A DNA stretch of 64,000 bases. Source: Moraxellaceae bacterium AER2_44_116 (lineage in GTDB: Bacteria; Pseudomonadota; Gammaproteobacteria; Pseudomonadales; Moraxellaceae). The stretch spans positions 267,983 to 331,982 of the forward strand of contig VIAD01000003.1 in the NCBI GenBank assembly GCA_006546595.1, written 5' to 3'. The notes below the pieces were generated by a model. It saw only the letters and a program-made list of their open reading frames with translations, searched no databases and had not been told where the DNA came from. Position 1 is the first letter of the stretch. The number at the start of each line of letters is the position of its first letter. The translations under genes were made by a program, and so were the position numbers. Shown here piece by piece: positions 17,330 to 26,643 of the stretch.

Positions 17330-18361
17330 ATGCATATTTGTCAAGTCGTCGCCAGTTGGGGCAATGGTGGCTTAGAAAAGCACGTCATTGAGTTAAGCAA
17401 TGCCCTCAGTATCGAACATCAAGTCACGGTGATTGTTCACCCTCTGATGAAAGATCGTTTTGTTGCGGCAGTGAATGTGATTACCGTGGATTTTTCACAG
17501 TCCCGTTGGTCGCCACGTTTATATTGGCAGCTATTACAAATTATTAATGAGTTAAAGCCCGATATTATTCATGCACAAGCCAGTAAAGCAGCATTGTTGG
17601 TTTCTCGTTTACGTCAATGGCTACCGTTGACCCTTAAATATGTCGCCACCTTACATAATCAAAAAGGCACAACGTCGATGTTTGAGGGCTTTGATCAGGT
17701 GATTGCGGTCAGTCCGGGTATTGCTCATCTCATTAAAAAAGCCCCTGTTACCGCGATTTATAATGGTGTTATTGCACCGACTCCTGTTGACAATGGGCGG
17801 CAATTATTAGCCCAAGAGTTTGGTTTTAATGCCGCTAAACCCATTTTAATCGCCATTGGCCGTTTAGTAGATGCCAAAGGTTTTGATATTTTAATCCCTG
17901 CGGTGGTACGTGCAGGCGTGCAAGTATTGATTGTTGGTGAAGGTGAACGGCGTACCTCATTAGAAGCGCAAATTGCCGAGACCAAAGCGACCGTTGTATT
18001 GGCAGGTTTTCGTCAAGATGCCCAACGCTTGTTAGCAGCCGCCGATGGTTTTGTTTTAAGCTCGCGTAATGAAGGCTTTGCCTATGTGTTTGTCGAAGCG
18101 TTATTAGCGCAACGTCCTGTTGTAGTGACAGCGATCCCGATGGTGCAAGAGTTTGTGCCAGAGCAGTTGATTGTGCCTGTTGAGGATGTGGAAGCCTTGG
18201 CGGAGCGTATGCAATGGGCTGTCAGTCATTTGGGTGAGTGGCAGGGTATAATGCGTCTCGCATTTGAGAGAGCGAGGCAAGAGTTAACTTTAGATGCGAT
18301 GGTGCATAGAACAAAAAAGATTTATTTGGATATGTTTCTTTCAGGTACTGACGAGTGTTAA
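17330..18361 (+). CDS. Glycosyltransferase family 4
   Basis: A 343-residue GT-B enzyme with a typical start, ICQVVASWGNGGLEKHVIEL, and donor site AIGRLVDAKGFDILIPA then SSRNEGFAYVFVEALLAQRPVV. Clear similarity in the first 100 residues to the transferase at 7294 (DFSQSRWSPRLYWQ; IIHAQASKA) marks them as paralogs. It is the last gene before the visibly AT-richer block and its end overlaps the flippase gene by seven bases. Confidence 0.87.
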   Translation: MHICQVVASWGNGGLEKHVIELSNALSIEHQVTVIVHPLMKDRFVAAVNVITVDFSQSRWSPRLYWQLLQIINELKPDIIHAQASKAALLVSRLRQWLPLTLKYVATLHNQKGTTSMFEGFDQVIAVSPGIAHLIKKAPVTAIYNGVIAPTPVDNGRQLLAQEFGFNAAKPILIAIGRLVDAKGFDILIPAVVRAGVQVLIVGEGERRTSLEAQIAETKATVVLAGFRQDAQRLLAAADGFVLSSRNEGFAYVFVEALLAQRPVVVTAIPMVQEFVPEQLIVPVEDVEALAERMQWAVSHLGEWQGIMRLAFERARQELTLDAMVHRTKKIYLDMFLSGTDEC

Positions 18362-19575
18362 CAGGTATATGGTGGGCTTTATTAGGGCAGGGGATGCGTA
18401 TTGGATTACAGGCATTACTATTTTTTGTATTAGCTCGTGGGCTGGGATTACAAAATTTTGGTATTTATACGACTGTTTTTGCCTGTGCTCAGATTTTATA
18501 TCCAATATCGGGTTTAGGAACGCATAATACTATGATTATGCATGTTGCCCGATATCCCAAATTACTAAATAACTATTTGGGTACCCCACTATTAATGACG
18601 GTTATTTTTGGGTCTTTTTTATCTATTATAGCAACTTTTGCTTTATCTTCACTGTATAAACAAGTATCTGCATTATTTATATTATTAATGTTTCTAACTG
18701 AGATTTTAGCTTTTCGTTTGTTAGATGTTTCTACACATGCTTGGCAAGCACTTGAAAATATGCGTTATTATGCTTTGAGTTATACGTTATTAAGTGGTTT
18801 GCGTTTGCTACTGGCAGGGGGATTATGGTTAACAGGGTATTTGAATCTAGTGGTATGGATACCTTGTAATTTTGTGCTGACGCTGCTTGTCGCATTATTA
18901 TTGTTAGTTCAACTATTTTATTATTGCCAGTTAGAGTGGCGTAAATTATATTTTTTTCGCTCAGAGTTGAAAACGTCATTATATTTTTCTTTGTCTGGAG
19001 TTGGGCAGTCACTTTATGCTAACGTAGATAAAATTCTCATTGCTCGTCTTTTAGGCAGTGAGGTGGTTGGTATTTATGCGGTTGCACAGAGAATAGTGCA
19101 AATGGCGTTCTTGCCTATTTTAGCCTTGTTTCAAGCTTCTTATGCTAAGTATTTTCAGAAGGGGCGTTTTGGTATTCAAGGAACTCTTAATTATAGTAAA
19201 AAACTAGCTCCATTCTTATTTTTATATGCTAGTGTAATGATCTTGATCATATATTTATTGTCACCTTATTTAACTGTGGTTTTTGGCAGTCAATACGAAG
19301 GGGCTATCTATGTATTAAAGTGGTTAGTATTATTGTTAGTTATTCAGGTTGCACATTATTTGTTGGGGGAGGCAATGACTGGGTGTGGTTACCAGCGGAT
19401 TCGTAGTATTTTACAAATGATCGTCGGTTTATTAAGTGTAGCCATCATATATAGTGCTGTGTCCGCACAAGGTATAATGGGAGCAGTTGTAGCAGCACTC
19501 ATTATAGAAATACTCTTATTTCTGGTGTATCTAGTTGTAGTTATTTTTGAGTTGAGACGTGAGAACATATCGTGA
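18355..19575 (+). CDS. Wzx-like polysaccharide flippase
   Basis: A 406-residue protein with about twelve hydrophobic segments, of the polysaccharide biosynthesis/MATE-type flippase families. The start GIWWALLGQGMRIGLQALLF and the mid segment VDKILIARLLGSEVVGIYAVA are typical of Wzx. It would flip undecaprenyl-linked oligosaccharides across the inner membrane. The GTG at 18355 overlaps the previous gene. The coding sequence is strongly AT-rich. A flippase in a cluster that also has a Wzm/Wzt exporter is notable. Confidence 0.8.
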   Translation: MLTGIWWALLGQGMRIGLQALLFFVLARGLGLQNFGIYTTVFACAQILYPISGLGTHNTMIMHVARYPKLLNNYLGTPLLMTVIFGSFLSIIATFALSSLYKQVSALFILLMFLTEILAFRLLDVSTHAWQALENMRYYALSYTLLSGLRLLLAGGLWLTGYLNLVVWIPCNFVLTLLVALLLLVQLFYYCQLEWRKLYFFRSELKTSLYFSLSGVGQSLYANVDKILIARLLGSEVVGIYAVAQRIVQMAFLPILALFQASYAKYFQKGRFGIQGTLNYSKKLAPFLFLYASVMILIIYLLSPYLTVVFGSQYEGAIYVLKWLVLLLVIQVAHYLLGEAMTGCGYQRIRSILQMIVGLLSVAIIYSAVSAQGIMGAVVAALIIEILLFLVYLVVVIFELRRENIS

Positions 19576-20429
19576 AGCTTTCGATTGTAGTGCCAACATT
19601 AGGACGAAAAAAAGAGTTAGCAGAACTATTGGAAAGTTTAGCTCAGTTGCCACAAGAGTATATAGAAGTCATTATAGTAGATCAAAATGCTATTGGTTTT
19701 TTAGATGATGTATTGGCGAAGACATCAATAGATCAGCTACAACATTGCCATGTGCATTTTACAGGAGCAGCACGCGCTAGAAACTGGGGATTTAGATTTA
19801 CTACAGGTGATGTTGTTAACTTTTGTGATGACGATGCTAACGTGGTGCCTGAGTTATATACGATTGTAAAGACAGTCTTTGCTAACGATAAAGCATTAGG
19901 GATGGCAACTTTTAAAGTTGTAGATCCTGTTTTCAATTTACCTTGCATGGTAAGCTTTGCTAATACAAACTGCACTGTTTCACGGGATAATTTTAATACT
20001 ATTACGATAGAGTTTGCGCAGTTTTGGCGGCGTAGTGTATTTGAAAAATTACATGGCTATGATGAAACGCTAGGCATTGGCGTATATTATGGTGCAGATG
20101 AAGGGCAAGATATCGTTATTCGTGCTATAGAGCAATCAATAAAAATGGAATATTTTAATCAGATACTTTTTTTTCATCCTCAAAAATATGAAGCACCAAT
20201 TAAACGTTATTATCAGTATGCACGTGGTACAGGTAGAGTTCTATATCTACACGGAAATAAATTATATGTTGTAAAAAAACAATGTATTTTTTTGGTTAAA
20301 AGTTTTGTAGGTTTTTTTATTTATATGTTATGGAGACCAAATACATCATTGCGTTATGGGGCACGATTCAGTGGTTTTATTGTTGGATTTTTTAATAGCA
20401 TTTTTGGCCGATATTTAGTGAAAGATTAA
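19572..20429 (+). CDS. Glycosyltransferase family 2
   Basis: A 285-residue GT-A enzyme with SIVVPTLGRKKELAELLESL at the start and ARNWGFRFTTGDVVNFCDDD carrying the DxD-type metal site. Acceptor region GADEGQDIVIRAIE contains the ED-like pair expected for the catalytic base. It begins at a GTG overlapping the flippase stop (GTGA). The C-terminal 60 residues are basic and hydrophobic and probably membrane-associated. The gene is AT-rich with many AT-ending codons. Sugar unknown. Confidence 0.82.
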   Translation: MKLSIVVPTLGRKKELAELLESLAQLPQEYIEVIIVDQNAIGFLDDVLAKTSIDQLQHCHVHFTGAARARNWGFRFTTGDVVNFCDDDANVVPELYTIVKTVFANDKALGMATFKVVDPVFNLPCMVSFANTNCTVSRDNFNTITIEFAQFWRRSVFEKLHGYDETLGIGVYYGADEGQDIVIRAIEQSIKMEYFNQILFFHPQKYEAPIKRYYQYARGTGRVLYLHGNKLYVVKKQCIFLVKSFVGFFIYMLWRPNTSLRYGARFSGFIVGFFNSIFGRYLVKD

Positions 20430-20506
20430 AATGAAAATACATGTTTTATATTAAAGAGGTGTCATTGTGTTATGAGCTATTTAAAATCTAATGAGCATGT
20501 AGTTTT

Positions 20507-21754
20507 ATGGTAAAAAATCGGAATTTTTTGCAGTTTTTTCAGACTGTTGCAGGTGCGTTGCGTGTTGTATCTAAGTATTTAGTGTTTTTTTTCGCCAAAA
20601 TTTTTAGTATTTTAATTGTTAAGCAGCCAAGAGTCAGTCTTTTTTTGAAGTCATTTTTAAAAAAAAATCCTAGATTGTGGCTCAAGCTTGCAGAGTATAA
20701 TTTATCATCATATAACCCTCGAGATAATGAAAGTTTTGTGAGCATTAGTTTACAAGATATGAATCTATATTTCTCTAAAGAGCCTTTGAAGGATCGCAGG
20801 GGGATTGGTAGAGTTAGTCGTGAGTTATTAAAGCAATTAGAAAGTTCTCAAGCCGTTACTTACATGAAAGAATTAGATGAAGTAATAGACAAAAAACGGC
20901 CAGATATTTATTTATACACATCTATTCATTGGTGTCCAAAAAAACTACCAAAAAATACCATCGTGATGATTCATGATGTGATTCCATTGATTTTTCCTAA
21001 AGTTTTTCCTGCAGAGTCTTATACATGGCTTTTTTATTACAAGTCTATCGCTATTCAAGCGAAGAGAATTATCACAATCAGTGAGTCCAGTGCCAAAGAT
21101 ATTTCATTTTATTTGGATATTCCTCTAGAGATGATTCACGTTGTTCATAATGGTGTAACTAATTTACCTGCTATTGATTGTCATCTGTTGGATTTGCCAA
21201 AAGGGGATTATTTTGTTTATGTTGGTTCTTATGACTTTCATAAAAATATTGATGTTGTATTAAAAGCTATGAGAGATATAAATAATAAAAATGTTTATTT
21301 AGTAATGATAGGTGATAATAAAAAATGCATGAAAATGGTTGATAAGTTGGGAATTAAAAATCAGGTCGTTTTTTTAGGTCGGATTGATGATGGGCAAGTT
21401 GGTTATGTGATTAGTAAATCAAAAGGACTGTTATTTCCAAGCTTATATGAAGGTTTTGGGTTACCACCTTTTGAAGCGGCATTATTAGGCGTTCCCACTA
21501 TTTGTAGTGATCGTCCTGCGATGAATGTTTTGTTACGCGATGCTGCTTTGTTTGCGGATCCTTTTTCAATAGAACAATGGGTTGTACAAATGCGAGTTTT
21601 ATTGGGTAATAGCCAGTTAATTGAAAGTATTGTAGCGACAGCGCATGCTCGTGCAAAAGCAATGACATGGGAGGCATCCTGTAATTCTCTGGTGAGTATA
21701 TTGGAGGATGTTGCACAAGAATCGGTACAAATAAATTCCTTGCATACACCGTAG
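20507..21754 (+). CDS. Glycosyltransferase family 4
   Basis: A 415-residue protein. After an N-terminal extension of about 85 residues that is basic and partly hydrophobic, the GT-B body begins DRRGIGRVSRELLKQL. The donor domain shows YFVYVGSYDFHKNIDVVLKA and the E-x7-E block SLYEGFGLPPFEAALLGVP. It resembles the MtfB/WbdB-type mannosyltransferase branch and shares features with the gene at 30045. A good ribosome site is lacking at the ATG, and a later start is possible. AT-rich. Confidence 0.8.
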   Translation: MVKNRNFLQFFQTVAGALRVVSKYLVFFFAKIFSILIVKQPRVSLFLKSFLKKNPRLWLKLAEYNLSSYNPRDNESFVSISLQDMNLYFSKEPLKDRRGIGRVSRELLKQLESSQAVTYMKELDEVIDKKRPDIYLYTSIHWCPKKLPKNTIVMIHDVIPLIFPKVFPAESYTWLFYYKSIAIQAKRIITISESSAKDISFYLDIPLEMIHVVHNGVTNLPAIDCHLLDLPKGDYFVYVGSYDFHKNIDVVLKAMRDINNKNVYLVMIGDNKKCMKMVDKLGIKNQVVFLGRIDDGQVGYVISKSKGLLFPSLYEGFGLPPFEAALLGVPTICSDRPAMNVLLRDAALFADPFSIEQWVVQMRVLLGNSQLIESIVATAHARAKAMTWEASCNSLVSILEDVAQESVQINSLHTP

Positions 21755-21814
21755 CCTGTACAGCTACAATCTGGTTAGATATAATTCTTCTCCGAGAACT
21801 CTAAGTACTTAAAT

Positions 21815-22936
21815 ATGAGTGGTCAACAACATCTTGCTAGACTAGATATCCTCAGAGGTGTGGGCGCACTCCTTGTTTTATACCAGCACTTTCTAGACTC
21901 CTTTCTGCCATCTTTTCGTACTGCTCATTGGCCGATTTTTACAAGTATCATTGCAGAAGGCAAAATTGGCGTTGCTTTGTTCTGTGTCATCTCTGGTTTT
22001 ATATTTGAATATATCGTTCGTGGGCGAAAAATTCAGTATTGAACTTTTATTCAGGCACGCTGCTGGCGTATTTATCCTCTCTACGGCTTAATATTGTTTG
22101 TTGCGGCAACGGCATTTCATGGTGATTTATTTCGCATTATTGAGCAGTTAGTTGGAGTAGTTGGAGTTTCTGAAACAGGGGATATCTTTGCAGCAACATG
22201 GTCAATACCTATTGAGTTTCAATTTTATCTCGCTTTCCCTTTCCTTACGTTATTACTTGCTAAATATGGTAGCCGTCAAATGTTAGCACTGATTGGATTT
22301 TTTTTAGTCCTACGTATAGGGTTATGGTTTGCTGGCAAGGATGTAAACCACCTTGGTTATTGGTCGATTGCGGGTCGAGCAGATCAGTTTATTGTGGGGA
22401 TGCTCAGTGCGCGTCTTTACTATCAGGATCGTGTGAAGTGGTTAGGAGGTTGGGGTGGTTTTGTCTCATCCATTTGTCTTATTGCAGTGTGTACGCAGTA
22501 TTTTCACCATATCTATGGTGCGGATTATCCATGGGAGCAACAACCAATGCTTCACTGGTTTTCGGTGGTATGGCCTGATGTACAGGCTTTTATGTTTGGT
22601 TGCTTAATACTGTCTTTTCTTCAATTGTCGATTAAAATTCCAACTTTAATTGAGCGGCCTCTACTTTTTGTCGGTACGGTTAGCTTTTCTCTCTATATCA
22701 TGCATCGGATGGTTGAACACGGACTTGCACTGGCTCTCAACTGGCAGCTTGTTCAGTTTACATCGCATCAAAAGATAAATGCATTGTTGACGTGTACGCT
22801 GGTTGAACTACCGTTAGCACTTATTGTAGCGTGGGTCGCTTATTATGCAGTTGAGAAACCATTCCACGAATTCAAGCGTGATTATCGTACATGGGGAGAT
22901 GCTTCCCATAAGGAAAAAACGAATAGCCAATCCTAA
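21815..22936 (+). pseudogene. Acyltransferase-3 gene interrupted by an in-frame TGA
   Basis: One reading frame of 374 codons encodes a complete acyltransferase-3 membrane protein except for a TGA at 22040-22042 (codon 76). Before it stand RLDILRGVGALLVLYQHF and GVALFCVISGFIF. After it, in the same frame and with no other stop, stand ARCWRIYPLYG, WSIPIEFQFYLAFPFL and the terminal YAVEKPFHEF. The break falls between the first and second membrane segments. Recent loss, readthrough or a sequencing error could explain it. The intact protein would O-acetylate a sugar. Confidence 0.85.
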
Positions 22937-23037
22937 AAAGCGAACAATCGTTATACATCTGTATTTACTGAGGTGATTTAATTTGCCTGTTCTGGCATTC
23001 GATATAATCCACTTTATAATTACTGAAGTATGTTAAC

Positions 23038-23136
23038 ATGCGCGCGATTTTTGCCGTGTACTTTCAAAGTGTAACAGTCCTATTGTTAATGTTTTTACTT
23101 GGCACAAATAATTTTTTTGAAAACCACTGTTGTTGA
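23038..23136 (+). other. Possible 32-residue membrane micro-ORF
   Basis: An ATG at 23038 opens a 32-codon frame ending at TGA 23134-23136, eight bases before the methyltransferase gene. It predicts one hydrophobic helix (SVTVLLLMFLLG). No ribosome site is visible. It may be chance or the remnant N-terminus of a membrane protein. Confidence 0.2.
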
Positions 23137-23143
23137 ATGAGTT

Positions 23144-24394
23144 ATGGCACTTAAAGAGAACATTAAACATCTACTTCGTCGTTTAGTTCATATTCGCTAT
23201 TTAGGGCGTTTGATCCGGATTGCGGCTGCAGTTTGGCGTGGTCCCGCAATGTATGAGAAAATCAATCACATGGAACGTGTTTATGCGGGAAACTTGCATA
23301 CTTTACTAGACACAGCCTCTAGATTAAATCATGTGCAGTTAGCTCACGATAACATGATCCAATCAGCTCCTATTGCTTTGCGTGATCTGCGGCGTGATTT
23401 AAGTGATCTCCAAGAGAAAGTAAGAGCAATAGACTTGATATATTCTAATAAGTTGCAAGGATTGCTTGAAACGGCTTCTCAATTAAATCACGTACAGTTA
23501 GCCCTTGATAATTTAGTTCAGTCAGCTCCTATTGCTTTACGTGATTTGAGGCGTGATATAACGTCTCTACAGGAGAAAAGTCAGGCTGTTGACTTGATCT
23601 GTTCTGAAAAACAGCAAGTGTTACTTGAAATAGTAACAAATTTGAATCAGTTGCGGTTAGATCATGACAGTCTAGTTGATGCTGTTCCTGTTGATTTACG
23701 AGACTTATGTAGCGATGTGATCTCCATAAAATCAACGCTTTCCTCACATGCCAGCTCCTTAGAGTATTTGTTTGGTAGAGTTGAGTTTGTCCGTAGAGAG
23801 TTAATGTTTGAGTTTAGGTATGGTGCTCGATCCTTAGTTGCAGCGGGGGATGTATTGGAAATTACCCCTAAAGTTGTTGCAGAAAGCAAATATAGTTTAG
23901 CTAAAGCAAACATCATCCGAATAAATTTAGGCTGTGGGCATATTCCGTTAGATGGCTATCTAAATGTTGATCGTCGAGAGTTGCCTCATGTTGACATAGT
24001 TGCAGAGATAGACAATTTGCCGTTTACAGAAGGAGAGGTGGCAGAGATTTTTTCTGCACATATGTTAGAGCATTTTCCACAAGAGCAACTTCGCCGTGAG
24101 TTGCTACCTTATTGGAAGTCATTATTAATTCCTAATGGTGTTTTTCGTGCTGTAGTTCCTGATGCTGAAGCAATGCTACGCGAATATACAGCGGGTGCAT
24201 ATCCTTATGCAGATATGCGTGAAGTAATATATGGTGCTCAGGATTATGATGGTGATTTTCATTATAATATGTTTACTCCAGAACACCTTTCAAGCTTATT
24301 AATAGAAGCTGGATTCTCTCAGGTCAACATAATAGCGGCTGGCCGAAAAAATGGTAAATGTTTTGAGTTTGAAATTAGCGCAGTGGCTATTTAA
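23144..24394 (+). CDS. SAM-dependent methyltransferase with N-terminal 53-residue coiled-coil repeats
   Basis: A 416-residue protein of two parts. Residues 54 to about 199 are three tandem units, the first two exactly 53 residues and nearly identical (each with SAPIALRDLRRD), the third diverged; the pattern is helical and heptad-like. Residues about 260-416 form a class I methyltransferase: NLGCGHIPLDGYLNVDRRE (SAM site), DNLPFTEGEV and AHMLEHFPQ. The gene is 2.2 kb before a GT2-GT4 fusion and 4.6 kb before wzm-wzt. By analogy with WbdD of E. coli O9a, it could methylate and cap the chain and use the coil to set length. That is inference. Confidence 0.8.
   Translation: MALKENIKHLLRRLVHIRYLGRLIRIAAAVWRGPAMYEKINHMERVYAGNLHTLLDTASRLNHVQLAHDNMIQSAPIALRDLRRDLSDLQEKVRAIDLIYSNKLQGLLETASQLNHVQLALDNLVQSAPIALRDLRRDITSLQEKSQAVDLICSEKQQVLLEIVTNLNQLRLDHDSLVDAVPVDLRDLCSDVISIKSTLSSHASSLEYLFGRVEFVRRELMFEFRYGARSLVAAGDVLEITPKVVAESKYSLAKANIIRINLGCGHIPLDGYLNVDRRELPHVDIVAEIDNLPFTEGEVAEIFSAHMLEHFPQEQLRRELLPYWKSLLIPNGVFRAVVPDAEAMLREYTAGAYPYADMREVIYGAQDYDGDFHYNMFTPEHLSSLLIEAGFSQVNIIAAGRKNGKCFEFEISAVAI
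23303..23740 (+). repeat. Intragenic tandem repeat, 159-base period
   Basis: Units at 23303-23461 and 23462-23620 are 159 bases each and clearly homologous at DNA level; a third, diverged and shorter unit runs to about 23740. A part-unit precedes the first (residues about 39-53 resemble the end of a unit). The period is a multiple of three, so copy number can change without breaking the frame. Confidence 0.85.
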
Positions 24395-24405
24395 TTAGGA
24401 TTATT

Positions 24406-26619
24406 ATGATGGCTTTAAACGCATATCCACGAATTTCTATTGTTATTAATACGCTGAATCGGGGGGCGAGTTTACAACAAACCTTGACTAGTTTTAAGTG
24501 GCTTAAATATAGCGGCGAATTTGAAGTTGTTGTTGTCAATGGTCCTTCAACAGATGACTCCCAAAAAGTCATTGAGTCATGGTTGCCGCAAATTAGAGTG
24601 GGGCGTTGTGATGTTGCTAATCTTTCAAAGTCAAGAAATATTGGCATAGCAATGGCACAAGGTGATGTGGTTGCTTTTATTGATGATGATGGTATTCCTG
24701 AGCCTGAATGGTTAGAGCAAATTGCACATGCTTATGCATCTTCTGACGTTGGTGCGGTGGGAGGTTTTGTTTTTGATCACACGGGTTATGATTTTCAAGC
24801 CAAGTATTGTGTTGTTGACCGTTTAGGCAATGCCGATGAGTCGATTACAAAAGCGACACCGCAATTATCTTTCCCTCGAAGTTTTCGTTTTCCTCATCTA
24901 TTGGGAACAAACTCAACATTTCGACGTGATGTGTTATTGCAGGTTGGCGGTTTTGATGAGGAGTATGAATATTTCCTTGATGAAACGGATGTTTGTTTGA
25001 GGGTTGTGGATGCGGGGTATGTGATTCAACAATTGCCTAATGCGTATGTTCATCACAAATTTGCGCCAAGTAACCTACGTGGAAAAAACAGAGTTGCAAA
25101 ATATCGTTATCCTATTATTAAAAATAAAATATATTTTATGCTAAAAAATGCTCGTGAGTATTTCTCTCTTGAGCAAATTGAAGACGAGTATCATAAGTTT
25201 ATTACTCGGCACCGTAACGACGTTAATTGGTGTGTAAGTAATAGTTTATTGTCTAAAGAAGATGCTGTTCAATTTGAGCAAGATGCTGAAAAAGCATTAA
25301 GAGTAGGTGTTCTGCGTGGCGAGCAAGGGGCATTAGAAATGCTAACCTCTTCAAAAGTTGCTCAATATGCGGGTGATTTTTTGCCATTCGTGACGATCAA
25401 TATACAAAGTCCTTTATCAGTTATTTTGATTTCTCGTGATTATCCGCCAAATCAGGGTGGAGGTATTGCGACGTTTACGCGAGATTTGGCTGTAGCTTTA
25501 GCGGCGCAAGGAAATATTGTTCACGTTATTACTCAGAGTCCAGATATTAATCGTGTTGATTTCGAGCATGGTGTTTGGGTACACCGAATATTGTCGTGTG
25601 ACATCGGTTTATCATTGGCAGCTCAACAGCGTCATATTCCGCAGCACATTTGGAATTGGTCAGCGACTGCTTTGCGTGAAGCTGAGCGTATCTCAACACA
25701 TCGTCATATTGATATTGTGGAGGCTCCCATTTGGGACTGTGAGGGTATAGCGTTTTTATTAGATAGTCGTTGGCCGCTAGTCACAAGTCTGCATACTACA
25801 TTGAAGTTTGCGATGGAATATCATCCAGAGTGGAAAAACGATCCTAATTGGCTTAAGTCTTTTGGGGAGCCTATGTTGCTACTTGAAAAAGAGTTAATGC
25901 AATGTTCACAGTCGATACGAGCAAATAGCCATGCAATAGTAGCGGATATTGAGAGTGCGTATGATTTTAAATTTAATCAAAACAGCCTGACAGTTATTCC
26001 ACATGGCCTAGTTGATATGGATGTGACTAGTGTAAACAGTAATAAAAATATTGATGAGTTAATCGTTTTATATGTGGGGCGTCTAGAGCATCGTAAAGGA
26101 ATAGATGTATTGTTGGCGGCTATTCCGAGTGTTATAGAGGAATTTCCACACGTTAAATTTCGTATTCTTGGCAATGCATCTCTAAATGCTCCAGAAGGTA
26201 AAACGTATCAAATGCTCTTTGAACAATCAAAAATAGGTAAAAGCCTAGAGCATGCAGTCCGATTTGAGGGGATGGTCAGTAATGATGTGTTGCAAGAAGC
26301 ATATCAGAATTGCGATATTTTTGTCGCTCCGAGTCGTTACGAGTCATTTGGACTTATTTTTTTAGAAGCCATGCGAGCAGGTAAGCCCGTCATTGGTTGC
26401 TTGGCAGGTGGTATGCCCGAAGTTATTTCTGAAGGGATAAATGGACTATTAGTTCCTCCTAACGATATAGAGCAGCTATCAATGGCCTTGAAAAAACTGT
26501 TATCAGATCAAAAAAAGCGTGTTGAAATGGGAATGCGCGGTAGCCAAATGTTTATGGAAAAATTCTCTGCAATGAGAATGGCAGATGATAGCGTCGCTTT
26601 TTATCGAAAAATTATTTAA
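24406..26619 (+). CDS. Two-domain glycosyltransferase (GT2-GT4 fusion)
   Basis: A 737-residue protein. Residues 1 to about 290 are a GT2 domain (ISIVINTLNRGASLQQTL; SRNIGIAMAQGDVVAFIDDD with the metal-binding DDD). Residues about 343-737 are a GT4 domain (SVILISRDYPPNQGGGIATF; VLYVGRLEHRKGIDVLL; SRYESFGLIFLEAMRAGKP). The two would add successive sugars, or form an alternating polymerase. AGGA at 24397-24400 supports the ATG at 24406 or 24409. Fusion of two transferases is common in polysaccharide loci that make homopolymers or short repeats for ABC export. Confidence 0.9.
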   Translation: MMALNAYPRISIVINTLNRGASLQQTLTSFKWLKYSGEFEVVVVNGPSTDDSQKVIESWLPQIRVGRCDVANLSKSRNIGIAMAQGDVVAFIDDDGIPEPEWLEQIAHAYASSDVGAVGGFVFDHTGYDFQAKYCVVDRLGNADESITKATPQLSFPRSFRFPHLLGTNSTFRRDVLLQVGGFDEEYEYFLDETDVCLRVVDAGYVIQQLPNAYVHHKFAPSNLRGKNRVAKYRYPIIKNKIYFMLKNAREYFSLEQIEDEYHKFITRHRNDVNWCVSNSLLSKEDAVQFEQDAEKALRVGVLRGEQGALEMLTSSKVAQYAGDFLPFVTINIQSPLSVILISRDYPPNQGGGIATFTRDLAVALAAQGNIVHVITQSPDINRVDFEHGVWVHRILSCDIGLSLAAQQRHIPQHIWNWSATALREAERISTHRHIDIVEAPIWDCEGIAFLLDSRWPLVTSLHTTLKFAMEYHPEWKNDPNWLKSFGEPMLLLEKELMQCSQSIRANSHAIVADIESAYDFKFNQNSLTVIPHGLVDMDVTSVNSNKNIDELIVLYVGRLEHRKGIDVLLAAIPSVIEEFPHVKFRILGNASLNAPEGKTYQMLFEQSKIGKSLEHAVRFEGMVSNDVLQEAYQNCDIFVAPSRYESFGLIFLEAMRAGKPVIGCLAGGMPEVISEGINGLLVPPNDIEQLSMALKKLLSDQKKRVEMGMRGSQMFMEKFSAMRMADDSVAFYRKII

Positions 26620-26643
26620 GGTTACAAGGATGTGAAGAGAGCG

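Noticed and set aside
22040..22042. Selenocysteine at the in-frame TGA
   Set aside because: The protein family is not a selenoprotein family and no SECIS-like hairpin is evident just downstream.
22094..22936. Second half of the acyltransferase as a separate gene
   Set aside because: It lacks a ribosome site and a natural start, and the same frame continues upstream through the lone TGA.
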